DNA of 35,281 nt from Aestuariivita boseongensis (GTDB lineage Bacteria > Pseudomonadota > Alphaproteobacteria > Rhodobacterales > Rhodobacteraceae). The stretch is from NCBI RefSeq assembly GCF_001262635.1, contig NZ_JXYH01000041.1:1-35281 (forward strand), given 5' to 3'. Shown one piece after another: positions 17,347 to 25,271 of the stretch. Position numbers and translations under genes: made by a program. Under the pieces are notes generated by a model. It did no database searches, was not told the DNA's origin, and saw only the letters and a list, made by a program, of their open reading frames with translations. How positions within the stretch are numbered: the stretch's first letter is position 1; each line of letters opens with the position of its first letter.

Positions 17347-17381
17347 GGGCCGGAAAGTGACACACTTTCCGGCCCGTTTTC
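17347..17381 (+). terminator. Intrinsic terminator of ileS
   Basis: GGGCCGGAAAGTG (17347-17359) pairs perfectly with CACTTTCCGGCCC (17363-17375) around a three-base loop, followed by GTTTTCTG. The stop codon of ileS is seven bases upstream. A second hairpin overlaps its 3' end (see 17373-17397). Confidence 0.8.
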
Positions 17382-17397
17382 TGTGTCAGAAAACGGG
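17373..17397. repeat. Second perfect hairpin overlapping the ileS terminator
   Basis: CCCGTTTTCTG (17373-17383) and CAGAAAACGGG (17387-17397) form an 11-bp stem with a TGT loop. It shares its first three bases and the T-tract with the terminator hairpin, so the two structures compete in part for the same sequence. Confidence 0.6.
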
Positions 17398-17447
17398 TGC
17401 GCAACATTCGGATTGAGGATGCGGCGGTCAAAGGGCAGTCTGCCATC

Positions 17448-17906
17448 ATGGCCGTGATTGCAGTGGATACCCAATTCGGACGCATCGGGATCGAAGAGAC
17501 CGACGGCGCCATCACCCGCGTGATGTGGGACGGGAGTGATGAAGGCGCACCAACAGATCTGTTGAAAGAGGCCGCGCGCCAATTGAGTGAATACGACAAA
17601 GGCACGCGCACCACCTTTGATCTGCCCTTTCGCGTCTCAGGCAGCGCCTTTCAGCAAGCGGTCTGCAACGCGATGCTGCAGATCCCTTTTGGCGAAACGC
17701 GCACCTATGGCGACATCGCCAAAGAGCTTGGCCAATCCGCGCAAGCGGTGGGCACGGCCTGCGGCGGCAACCCGATCCCGATCCTGATCCCCTGTCACCG
17801 CGTGATGGGCGCGGGCGGCAAGCTCACCGGCTTTTCCGGCAAGGGCGGGGTTGAGACCAAAGTGGCGCTTTTGCGCCACGAAGGCGCAGGCGCATTCCTG
17901 ATCTAG
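17448..17906 (+). CDS. ogt: Methylated-DNA--protein-cysteine S-methyltransferase
   Basis: 152-residue protein with the active-site motif IPCHRV; Cys116 accepts the alkyl group from O6-alkylguanine or O4-alkylthymine in a suicidal repair reaction. The helix-turn-helix segment (TYGDIAKELGQSAQAVGTACGG) and the following asparagine hinge (NPIPILIPCHR) are intact. The length fits the Ogt type, without an Ada N-terminal domain. The ATG at 17448 is preferred over a GTG at 17397, which lies inside the terminator structure. A ribosome site AAAGGG lies slightly far (13 bases). The Gre-like gene follows 60 bases later. Confidence 0.93.
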   Translation: MAVIAVDTQFGRIGIEETDGAITRVMWDGSDEGAPTDLLKEAARQLSEYDKGTRTTFDLPFRVSGSAFQQAVCNAMLQIPFGETRTYGDIAKELGQSAQAVGTACGGNPIPILIPCHRVMGAGGKLTGFSGKGGVETKVALLRHEGAGAFLI

Positions 17907-17966
17907 ATCAACGATTTGACGGAACATGCAGCGCAGATTTACGTTACATCCAAAAGGAGGATTGCG

Positions 17967-18428
17967 ATGACCCAAGACCGCCAAGCGATCAAAGACGCGC
18001 TGCGCACCAAAATGCTGTCGCTTGAAGCGGCCGAGCTGGAAACCGCGATCGAACATTACGAGCGGTTCATGGCCGATGCCAAACTGGGCGGGCGCGAACA
18101 ATACGACAATTCCGACCTTGCCGAGGCGCGCGAAAACCGCGATCTGGCGGCGGCCTTCGATCACCCGGTGAAAGATCACCATTCCAAGATCGACGTGCTG
18201 GAAAATCTGGACTTTGCCGTGACCGACACGGTCCAGCCCGGCGCGGTGGTGCGCTTTGGCGGTCGCTCTGTCATCGTGGCCGTATCCACCGCGCAGTTCG
18301 AGCTTGAGGGCGAAACCTATATGGGCATCTCTCCCGGCAGCCCGATCTATCAGGCGATGAGCGGCCTCGGCGCCGGTGACACGTTCGAGCTGAACGGGCG
18401 CGAGATCAAGATAGACGAGGTGTTCTGA
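17967..18428 (+). CDS. GreA/GreB-family-like transcription elongation factor protein
   Basis: 153-residue protein. The C-terminal half (about 80-153) follows the FKBP-like Gre C-terminal fold: VQPGAVVRFGGRSVIVAVST, then GISPGSPIYQAMSGLGAGDTFELNG. That domain docks on RNA polymerase near the secondary channel. The N-terminal half (about 1-75) is strongly helical and acidic (YDNSDLAEARENRDLAAAF) but is not a textbook GreA coiled-coil, so transcript-cleavage activity is uncertain. AAAAGGAGG at 17952-17960 sits six bases before the ATG at 17967, an excellent site. It converges with pcs, with four bases between the stops. It could be a Gre-like competitor rather than a cleavage factor. Confidence 0.75.
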   Translation: MTQDRQAIKDALRTKMLSLEAAELETAIEHYERFMADAKLGGREQYDNSDLAEARENRDLAAAFDHPVKDHHSKIDVLENLDFAVTDTVQPGAVVRFGGRSVIVAVSTAQFELEGETYMGISPGSPIYQAMSGLGAGDTFELNGREIKIDEVF

Positions 18429-18432
18429 CGCC

Positions 18433-19125
18433 TCAGCCCCGCGCCGGCACGATCTGCTGCGCAATCCCCGCCAATACGAGGTAAACACTGGTCACAACCA
18501 ACCCCCACAGGGCCCAGCTTTCGGGGTGGAAATCGACCCAGGCCGCCCAGGCGGCAAACCCTGTCCAGGCAAGCGCCACGGGCAGGGACAGCGCGCGCCA
18601 GCGCTCGGTGCGCACGGGGTGAATGAATTTCAGCGGCACGAACATCGCGATGGCGAGCACCGTGACAACGCTCAGACAGACCCACCATTCGGGTTCGATC
18701 GCGAACAGGACCAGCACCACCATGTTCCAGCATCCGGGAAAGCCGGAAAAGGAATTGTCCTTGGTCTTCATCCGCGTATCGGCAAAGTAAAGCGCGCTGG
18801 TGAAGGTCATGATGATGATCATCACCCAGCCCGACCAGCCATCCATCAGCCCGGATTTGAACAGCGCAAAAGCTGGGATGAACACGTAGGTCAGATAGTC
18901 GATGATCAGATCCAGCAAGACCCCGTCGAACTCGGGCGCGTTTTTCTTGACGTGGTATTTCCGTGCCAAAGGCCCGTCGATGCCATCGACAAAAAACGCC
19001 ACCACCAGCCATAGGAACATCAGGTCCCATTTCGCCTCGATCGCGGCCAGCATAGCCAGCATGGCGAAAACAGCGCCCGTGGCGGTCAGCAGATGGACGG
19101 AAAGGGCTTTGTTGCGTGGTGTCAT
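18433..19125 (-). CDS. pcs: Phosphatidylcholine synthase
   Basis: 230-residue inner-membrane protein with about eight hydrophobic helices and a CDP-alcohol phosphotransferase signature: Asp50-Gly51, Ala54-Arg55, Gly68, Asp72 and Asp76. This variant spacing and the surrounding DLIIDYLTYVFIPAFAL match bacterial Pcs. It condenses CDP-diacylglycerol with choline to make phosphatidylcholine and CMP, the one-step bacterial route common in alphaproteobacteria. The ATG at 19125 has only a weak ribosome site. It lies 39 bases after xerC on the same strand and may share its transcript. Its end nearly meets the Gre-like gene coming the other way. Confidence 0.9.
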   Translation of the reverse strand: MTPRNKALSVHLLTATGAVFAMLAMLAAIEAKWDLMFLWLVVAFFVDGIDGPLARKYHVKKNAPEFDGVLLDLIIDYLTYVFIPAFALFKSGLMDGWSGWVMIIIMTFTSALYFADTRMKTKDNSFSGFPGCWNMVVLVLFAIEPEWWVCLSVVTVLAIAMFVPLKFIHPVRTERWRALSLPVALAWTGFAAWAAWVDFHPESWALWGLVVTSVYLVLAGIAQQIVPARG

Positions 19126-19164
19126 GCAGGGGTCATGCCGGATTTCTGATCTGGGTGCAAACCG

Positions 19165-20085
19165 TTACGCCTTGGGGTGGGTGCGCTCATAGACCTCCAT
19201 CAACCGCGCGGTATCCACGGCGGTATAGGCCTGGGTGGTTGACAGCGATGCGTGGCCCAACAGCTCCTGAATGGCGCGCAGATCACCGCCCGCGCTCAGC
19301 AGATGGGTGGCAAAGCTGTGGCGCATGGCATGGGGCGTGGCGCTTGCGGGCAGGCCCAGCTGCATCCGGGTCTGTTCCATCACCTTCTGGATCGGGCGCG
19401 GGCTAAGCGGCCCGCCCCGCACCCCGCGAAACAGTGGCGCGTCCGGTTCCAGGGCATAAGGGCAGGCGTGCAGATACGCCTCTACCGCATCGCGGGCGGC
19501 CTGCAGGACCGGGACCAGCCGTTCCTTGCCGCCCTTGCCGACAATCCGCAGGACATCCGGCAGGGGCACGTCGCGGCCCTTCAGCCCCAGCGCTTCGGAT
19601 ATCCGCAACCCGCAGCCGTAAAGCAGGGTCAGAACCGCCACATCGCGCGCAGCCACCCAGGGCGTGGGCGCTTGCAGGGCCACAGTATCCAGCATTGCGC
19701 TGGCCGCATCCGGGGCCAGGGGACGAGGCAGTTTCTTCTGAAACTTCGGCGCGCGGGTCGACAGAACGGCGGTGGGCTCAAACCCCTCCCGTTCGGCAAG
19801 CCAGCGATAGAAGCTTTTCACCGCAGACAGTTTCCGCGCCAGCGACCGCGCACCCACGCCCGACTGCCGCGCCTGCGCCATCCAGGCGCGCATATCGCTG
19901 ACCCCGATCCGCTCCAACGCTTTTAGGCCGGTGGGTTCGCCCTTGTGCAAGGTGATGAAAGACAGGAATTCCGCCAGATCGCCCTGATAGGCCGCGATCG
20001 TGTTGTCGGACGCGCCATTCAGAGCCTTTTGCGCGCTGAGCCAGTGTTCCAGCGCGTCGCGGGCGGCCGGAGAAATAAGGCTCAA
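19165..20085 (-). CDS. xerC: Tyrosine recombinase XerC
   Basis: 306-residue site-specific recombinase. The SAM-like N-terminal core-binding domain covers about residues 8-100. The catalytic set is complete: Arg161 (GLRISEAL), Lys184 (GKGGKER), His252 and Arg255 (HAMRHSF), His278 (LGHASLSTTQ) and nucleophile Tyr287. XerC with XerD resolves chromosome dimers at dif during division. The start is TTG at 20085, overlapping the DUF484 stop (TTGA); no ATG in frame is better placed. The DUF484-xerC pairing is the conserved proteobacterial arrangement, which argues for housekeeping XerC rather than a mobile-element integrase. Confidence 0.93.
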   Translation of the reverse strand: MSLISPAARDALEHWLSAQKALNGASDNTIAAYQGDLAEFLSFITLHKGEPTGLKALERIGVSDMRAWMAQARQSGVGARSLARKLSAVKSFYRWLAEREGFEPTAVLSTRAPKFQKKLPRPLAPDAASAMLDTVALQAPTPWVAARDVAVLTLLYGCGLRISEALGLKGRDVPLPDVLRIVGKGGKERLVPVLQAARDAVEAYLHACPYALEPDAPLFRGVRGGPLSPRPIQKVMEQTRMQLGLPASATPHAMRHSFATHLLSAGGDLRAIQELLGHASLSTTQAYTAVDTARLMEVYERTHPKA

Positions 20086-20789
20086 GACAGCCAGCGGCGC
20101 ATGGATCGTTCAAACACGCCTGCAAAAAACGACAGAAGGTCGGTGCCCTGCTGGGGGGAGAACTGGTGCGGATCCTCCGCGCCCATCACCAAGAGCCCGG
20201 GCAAACGCCCCCGCCCGAAATCCAGCTTCAGGCAGGCTTCCGACCGGATCCAATCGGCAGCCTTGCCGTAGACCTCATGTTCGGCCGCCTGCACCTGGCG
20301 CAGGGTCACCTGCCGGACCTGACCACCCCGCCCATGGGTGAGATAGTCATCGACAAACCCCGCCTTGGTCACGCGCAGCACATCCCCCAGTCGTTGCACC
20401 ACCGGATCATCATCATTCTGCGCTGATTCCAGCACCAGAACCACCGCGTCCACGCGCAAGATCTCGGCCACTTCGCCGCCCAGATCGCGCAGGAAGACCT
20501 CGAAATCCAGCGGATCGAGCATGCGCAGGATCGCGCGGTGGACCTGATTGGTGCCCGCAAGGTTTTCATAGGCCGCCGCAATCACGCTGCGATGCGTATC
20601 CTCCAGCCGGTCCAGTCGGGACTCCAGCCGCTCCATCGCGATACCGCGCAGATCGACGATATTGCCGCCCATGGATTTCTCATTGGCGGCAATCAGGGCA
20701 TGCATCACGTCCTGATCGTCCAGAATCGCATCCGGTTTCGCGATGATCGCCTCGCGCAGCGTGTCGTCCAGTTTCGGGCTACTGCTCAT
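20082..20789 (-). CDS. DUF484 family protein (GAF-like)
   Basis: 235-residue cytosolic protein. The N-terminal helical part (about 1-75) contains the pattern DDQDVMHALIAAN, and a GAF-like fold occupies about 80-230, as in DUF484. The function is unknown. Members are typically encoded directly upstream of xerC, and here the stop overlaps the xerC TTG start by four bases. The ATG at 20789 is the only sensible start. A signalling or ligand-binding role is inferred from the fold only. Confidence 0.85.
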   Translation of the reverse strand: MSSSPKLDDTLREAIIAKPDAILDDQDVMHALIAANEKSMGGNIVDLRGIAMERLESRLDRLEDTHRSVIAAAYENLAGTNQVHRAILRMLDPLDFEVFLRDLGGEVAEILRVDAVVLVLESAQNDDDPVVQRLGDVLRVTKAGFVDDYLTHGRGGQVRQVTLRQVQAAEHEVYGKAADWIRSEACLKLDFGRGRLPGLLVMGAEDPHQFSPQQGTDLLSFFAGVFERSMRRWLS

Positions 20790-20843
20790 GTCCGCCTCGT
20801 TGTCTTGGGCGCTTTATAACACGGGATTTTTCGAAAGGCTTGC

Positions 20844-20870
20844 AAAAAAACCGGCGATTTTCGCACCGGC
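20844..20870 (-). terminator. Candidate terminator of fsa
   Basis: On the minus strand a GC stem (GCCGG ... CCGG, bulged, with a GCGAAAATCG core) at 20851-20870 is followed by TTTTTTT (20850-20844). It lies about 84 bases after the fsa stop. A second palindrome, TTGAGGGG/CCCCTCAA (20908-20927), lies between them. Confidence 0.55.
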
Positions 20871-20876
20871 TTCGTG

Positions 20877-20897
20877 CTTCTTTCTGGCAAAAAATAC
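20877..20897 (-). repeat. Copy 1 of a GTATTT...AGAAGAAG-like motif
   Basis: Read on the minus strand this is GTATTTTTTGCCAGAAAGAA plus G. It resembles the 20-mer at 30869-30888 (plus strand). It lies between the fsa stop and its candidate terminator. Confidence 0.4.
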
Positions 20898-20953
20898 CCC
20901 GATGAGTTTGAGGGGCTGGCCCCTCAATCCCACCTCAAACCACGCCGCAGTGC

Positions 20954-21607
20954 TTACAGGATCTTCTGCCCCGTCTTCGCCCAATCCGCCAGGAATTGCT
21001 CCAGCCCCTTGTCGGTCAGCGGGTGGCTGGCCAGTTTCTTGATCACCTCGGGCGGTGCTGTCATCACATCGGCCCCGATCCGCGCGCTGTCCAGCACGTG
21101 GTTCACCGACCGGATGGAGGCCGCAAGGATCTGCGTCTCAAACCCGTAATTGTCGTAAATCGTGCGGATATCGGCGATCAGGTCCATGCCATCGAGGTTG
21201 ATGTCATCGAGCCGCCCGATAAAGGGCGAGATAAACGTCGCCCCAGCCTTGGCGGCGATCAGCGCCTGGTTGGCCGAAAAGCACAAGGTCACGTTGATCA
21301 TCTTGCCTTCGCCCGACAGCACCTTGCAGGCCTTCAGCCCGTCCCAGGTCAGCGGCAGTTTGACGGCGATATTGGGCGCGATCTCGGCCAGTTTGCGGCC
21401 CTCGGCGATCATCTCATCCGCTTGCGTAGCGACCACTTCGGCGCTGACGGGGCCGTCGACCAGATCACAGATTTCCTTGGTGACTTCCAGAATATCGCGG
21501 CCCGATTTCAGGATCAGCGATGGGTTGGTTGTCACGCCATCCACCATGCCCAGCTCGTTCAGCTCGGCAATGGCGTCGATTTCGGCGGTGTCTACGAAAA
21601 ATTTCAT
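20954..21607 (-). CDS. fsa: Small transaldolase / fructose-6-phosphate aldolase family
   Basis: 217-residue enzyme of the short TalC/Fsa family. The N-terminus [24 protein letters not shown] (residues 26-36) and Schiff-base Lys83 in IAVKLPLT are diagnostic. It acts in the cytosol, either as transaldolase of the pentose phosphate pathway or as an aldolase that cleaves fructose 6-phosphate; sequence reading alone does not decide between them. Most short family members outside enteric bacteria are annotated as transaldolase. The ATG at 21607 has AGAGGGG about eight bases upstream; the longer frame to 21721 would run into priA. It is divergent from priA with a 91-base spacer. Confidence 0.93.
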   Translation of the reverse strand: MKFFVDTAEIDAIAELNELGMVDGVTTNPSLILKSGRDILEVTKEICDLVDGPVSAEVVATQADEMIAEGRKLAEIAPNIAVKLPLTWDGLKACKVLSGEGKMINVTLCFSANQALIAAKAGATFISPFIGRLDDINLDGMDLIADIRTIYDNYGFETQILAASIRSVNHVLDSARIGADVMTAPPEVIKKLASHPLTDKGLEQFLADWAKTGQKIL

Positions 21608-21698
21608 GGGGTGCCCCTCTTTTGATGGGTTGGCCTTGGGTTGGGTTGGCTTTACCCCAGAAGGGCAGGGGCGGAAAGCCCGGATCGGGGGATGATCG

Positions 21699-23894
21699 GT
21701 GCAGGACGACGCGTTTTTCAACGAAGGGGAGCTGGTGGGGGTTCTGACGACCCAACCGCTGGATCGCCCGTTGGATTACAAGGCTCCCGAAGGCGGGTGC
21801 CATCTGGGCGCGTTCGTCGAGGTGCCGCTTGGCCCGCGCAAGGTTCTGGGCGTGGTCTGGGGGAAGGGCGCGGGGGATTACGACCGCTCCAAGATCCGGT
21901 CGGTCATCCGGGCGCTGGATGCGGCACCCATGCGCGATGAGTTGCGGGAGTTTTTGGGCCGCGCCGCCGAATATACGCTCACACCCATGCCCGCGATGCT
22001 GCGGCTGGCCACCCGCGCGCCGGGGCTGGGCGATCCGCCGTCAATGCGCAAGATCTACCGTTTGGGGGATGTGATCCCTGACCGGATGACCGATGCCCGC
22101 ACCCGCGTGCTGGAGGTGCTGCGCGATTATGGCGGGCTGTCCTTCACCCTGAAAGAAGTGGCGGAGATGGCGGGGGTAACGTCGTCGGTCGTGAAGGGCC
22201 TCGTGAAGCTGGGTGCCGTGCGCGAAGAAGACAGCCCGCGCGATCTGCCCTTTCCTCGGCTGGATCCCGCGCGACCCGGCAAAGACCTGACGGGCGATCA
22301 GGAGGCCGCCGCTGCGGCCCTGCGCGACGGGCTGCGATCCGAGCGCTATGGCACGACGCTTCTGAAAGGTGTGACCGGGTCGGGCAAGACGGAGGTGTAT
22401 CTCGAAGCGGTGGCCGAGTGCCTGAAAATGGGCCGTCAGGCGCTTGTGCTTCTGCCCGAGATCGCGCTGACCGGCGAATTCCTCGCCCGGGTGGAGGCAA
22501 GGTTCGGCGCGCGCCCCGCCGAATGGCATTCGGGTGCCACGATGACCGAACGCCGCCGCATCTGGAAAATGGTCGGTCAGGGGGAGGCGCAACTGGTCGT
22601 CGGCGCCCGCTCGTCGCTGTTCCTGCCGTTCCAGAACCTGGGTCTGATCATCGTGGATGAGGAACACGACACCTCCTACAAGCAGGAAGATGGCGTGCTG
22701 TATAATGCCCGCGACATGGCCGTTTTGCGCGCAGCGATGGGGGGCGCACGGGTGGTTCTGGCCTCGGCCACGCCATCGCTTGAAAGCTGGGCCAACGCAG
22801 AGGCCGGGAAATACGACAAGCTGGAGCTGACGGCGCGGTTCGGCGAGGCCGTGCTGCCCGAAATGCGCGCCATCGACATGCGGTCCGAGGCGATGGAGGC
22901 GGGGCGCTGGATCTCTCCGACGCTGAAACAAGCGGTCGAGGCGCGGATGGAGAAGGGCGAACAGGCGCTTTTGTTCATCAACCGCCGGGGATACGCGCCG
23001 GTGACGCTCTGCCGGGCTTGTGGCCATCAGATCGGGTGCGAGGAATGTGACGCGCGGATGGTCGAACACCGCTTCCTCAAACGCCTGATGTGCCACCAAT
23101 GCGGGGAGACGGTGCCCATTCCCACGGTCTGCCCGTCTTGCGGGGCCGAAGATCGGTTGGCCCCGGTCGGTCCCGGTGTCGAACGGTTGACCGAAGAGGC
23201 CGTCGCGCTCTTCCCCGAGGCGCGTGTGGCGACGCTGAGCTCAGACATGTTCGGATCGGCCCGCGCGCTGAAGGCCGAGATCGAGCAGATCGCGCAAGGC
23301 GGCGCAGATATCATCATCGGCACGCAACTGGTGGCCAAGGGGCATAACTTTCCGTTGCTGACCCTGGTGGGTGTAATCGACGCCGATCTGGGCCTTCAAG
23401 GATCAGACCTGCGCGCGGCCGAACGCACGTTCCAACTGATGCGCCAGGTGGCGGGCCGCGCGGGGCGGGCGGAGAAATCGGGTCAGGCTTTGCTGCAAAC
23501 CTATCAGCCTGAACACCCGGTGATACGCGCGATTCTGGGCGGGGATGAGGAGGCGTTCTGGAAGGCCGAAGCGGCGGAACGGCAAGCCGCAGGCGTGCCG
23601 CCCTATGGCCGGATGGCCGGGATCGTTCTGTCGGGCACGGATGTGGGCGCGGTGTTCGATCTGGGCAATGCACTTGCGCGCAATGACGGGCCTTTGCGCC
23701 ATATCGGCGCGCAGGTTTTCGGGCCTGCACCAGCGCCCATTGCTCGGATCCGGGGTCGGCACCGGGTGCGTTTGTTGGTGAAAGCCGCGAAGGGCGCGCC
23801 GATTCAGGGTGCGATTGCCCGATGGATCGCGCCCATCCGGTTGAAAGGCGATCTGCGGCTGAGCGTCGATATCGACCCGCAGAGCTTTTATTGA
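21699..23894 (+). CDS. priA: Primosomal protein N', replication restart helicase
   Basis: 731-residue 3'-to-5' superfamily-2 helicase. An N-terminal 3'-DNA-binding domain is followed by Walker A GVTGSGKT at 224-231 and DEEH at 320-323. The zinc-binding insert has eight cysteines (438, 441, 447, 450, 465, 468, 478, 481). Motifs V and VI are in [13 protein letters not shown] and [15 protein letters not shown]. PriA recognises stalled forks and reloads the replisome. The GTG at 21699 has GGGGGA about eight bases upstream; the ATG seven bases earlier is out of frame. It is divergent from fsa and followed by a REPIN-like repeat. Confidence 0.97.
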   Translation: MQDDAFFNEGELVGVLTTQPLDRPLDYKAPEGGCHLGAFVEVPLGPRKVLGVVWGKGAGDYDRSKIRSVIRALDAAPMRDELREFLGRAAEYTLTPMPAMLRLATRAPGLGDPPSMRKIYRLGDVIPDRMTDARTRVLEVLRDYGGLSFTLKEVAEMAGVTSSVVKGLVKLGAVREEDSPRDLPFPRLDPARPGKDLTGDQEAAAAALRDGLRSERYGTTLLKGVTGSGKTEVYLEAVAECLKMGRQALVLLPEIALTGEFLARVEARFGARPAEWHSGATMTERRRIWKMVGQGEAQLVVGARSSLFLPFQNLGLIIVDEEHDTSYKQEDGVLYNARDMAVLRAAMGGARVVLASATPSLESWANAEAGKYDKLELTARFGEAVLPEMRAIDMRSEAMEAGRWISPTLKQAVEARMEKGEQALLFINRRGYAPVTLCRACGHQIGCEECDARMVEHRFLKRLMCHQCGETVPIPTVCPSCGAEDRLAPVGPGVERLTEEAVALFPEARVATLSSDMFGSARALKAEIEQIAQGGADIIIGTQLVAKGHNFPLLTLVGVIDADLGLQGSDLRAAERTFQLMRQVAGRAGRAEKSGQALLQTYQPEHPVIRAILGGDEEAFWKAEAAERQAAGVPPYGRMAGIVLSGTDVGAVFDLGNALARNDGPLRHIGAQVFGPAPAPIARIRGRHRVRLLVKAAKGAPIQGAIARWIAPIRLKGDLRLSVDIDPQSFY

Positions 23895-23896
23895 GC

Positions 23897-23960
23897 GGGG
23901 TGCCGGGCTGAAGCCCGGCCTACGGGCAAACGCGTAGGGCGGGCTTCAGCCCGCCACCCC
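23897..23960. repeat. REPIN-like inverted pair of REP sequences
   Basis: Two 28-base arms, 23897-23924 and 23933-23960, are reverse complements at 26 of 28 positions, separated by eight bases. Each arm is itself a palindrome around CGGGCTGAAGCCCG. This REP-type core is the sort mobilised in trans by RAYT transposases. It starts two bases after the priA stop and may also stabilise or terminate the transcript. Confidence 0.75.
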
Positions 23961-24035
23961 TTCACCAAAGCACAAGGGTTGTGCACAGGTTAATTTCTCC
24001 TCGCATCGAATCCGGGACAGGCGTAAGGGAAGGGC

Positions 24036-25268
24036 ATGTTCCGACCGCTTCCCCTTGATCAGGCGGCGTCGCTTCCGCTTTGGCGTCAGCCCGTAGCACT
24101 GCTGTTTCTGATGGCAGCCGCGATGCCGATTGCCTTTGCCACGTGGTCGGCGCTTCTGAACAACTTCGTGATCGAGGCCGCGCAGTTCGATGGAAGCGAT
24201 ATCGGTTGGCTGCACACGGTGCGGGAAATCCCCGGCTTTCTGGCCGTGGGCGTGATCGCCATCATCATCTTCGTGCGCGAACAGGTGCTGGCGCTGGTCT
24301 CGCTGATCCTGCTGGGGGTGGCCACGGCGGTTACGGCTTGGTTTCCCACGATGGGCGGGCTGCTGACCATCACCATGCTCAGCTCCATCGGGTTTCACTA
24401 CTATGAAACGGTGAACCAGTCGCTGCAGCTTCAATGGCTCAAGAAAGACCGCGCGCCGCAGATGTTGGGCTGGCTTCTGGCCGCAGGTTCAGGCGCGACG
24501 CTGCTGGCCTATGGCGTGATCGTCCTGCTGTGGGAGCCTTTGGCTCTGACCTATAACACCGTCTATATGCTGGCGGGGGGGACCACGGCGGCCATCGCGC
24601 TGATCGCCTTTTTCGCCTATCCGCAGTTCGAAGCCCCCCATCCCCAGACCAAGAAGATGATCTTGCGCCGCCGGTACTGGCTTTATTACGCGCTGCAATT
24701 CATGTCGGGCGCGCGGCGGCAAATCTTTGTCGTTTTCGCCGGGTTCATGATGGTCGAGAAATTCGGCTTTAAAGTAAACGAGATCGCAGCGCTTTACATG
24801 ATCACCCTGCTGGCCAATATCGTCTTTGGCCCGCTGATCGGAAAGGCCGTGCATCTCTTTGGCGAACGCAAGGCGCTGGCCTTTGAATATGTCGGGCTGA
24901 CGCTGGTCTTTCTGGCCTATGGCGGTCTTTATTACTTTGGCTGGGGGGTCGTGCTGGCGGCCGCGCTTTATCTGATCGACAATCTTTTCTTTGCGCTGGC
25001 GCTGGCCTTGAAAACCTATTTCCAGAAGATCGCCGATCCGGGCGACATTGCACCCACGGCGGCTGTGGCCTTCACGATCAACCATATCGCGGCGGTTTTC
25101 CTGCCGGCGGCCCTGGGGTATCTGTGGCTTTTGAACCCGGCGGCGGTGTTCTGGCTGGCCTCTGCCATGGCGCTGGTGTCGCTGGCGCTGGCGCTGATGA
25201 TCCCGCGCCATCCCGAGCCGGGGCATGAGACAGTTTTCTCCCGCTTCGCGGCGGCGCCTGCGGAATAA
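24036..25268 (+). CDS. Major facilitator superfamily transporter
   Basis: 410-residue inner-membrane protein with about 12 hydrophobic segments and a polar, basic mid-loop (PHPQTKKMILRRR, near residue 205) that separates the two six-helix halves, as in MFS carriers. The substrate cannot be read. The ATG at 24036 has AAGGGAAGGG upstream. The stop is only three bases before the MATE gene, so the two transporters are almost certainly co-transcribed, followed by the one-base-overlapped prmA. Assignment to the MFS is good; direction and substrate are unknown. Confidence 0.8.
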   Translation: MFRPLPLDQAASLPLWRQPVALLFLMAAAMPIAFATWSALLNNFVIEAAQFDGSDIGWLHTVREIPGFLAVGVIAIIIFVREQVLALVSLILLGVATAVTAWFPTMGGLLTITMLSSIGFHYYETVNQSLQLQWLKKDRAPQMLGWLLAAGSGATLLAYGVIVLLWEPLALTYNTVYMLAGGTTAAIALIAFFAYPQFEAPHPQTKKMILRRRYWLYYALQFMSGARRQIFVVFAGFMMVEKFGFKVNEIAALYMITLLANIVFGPLIGKAVHLFGERKALAFEYVGLTLVFLAYGGLYYFGWGVVLAAALYLIDNLFFALALALKTYFQKIADPGDIAPTAAVAFTINHIAAVFLPAALGYLWLLNPAAVFWLASAMALVSLALALMIPRHPEPGHETVFSRFAAAPAE

Positions 25269-25271
25269 ACC

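Noticed and set aside
19165-20085. Tyrosine recombinase as a mobile-element integrase
   Set aside because: The overlap with DUF484 and the length mark it as housekeeping XerC; no attachment repeats flank it.
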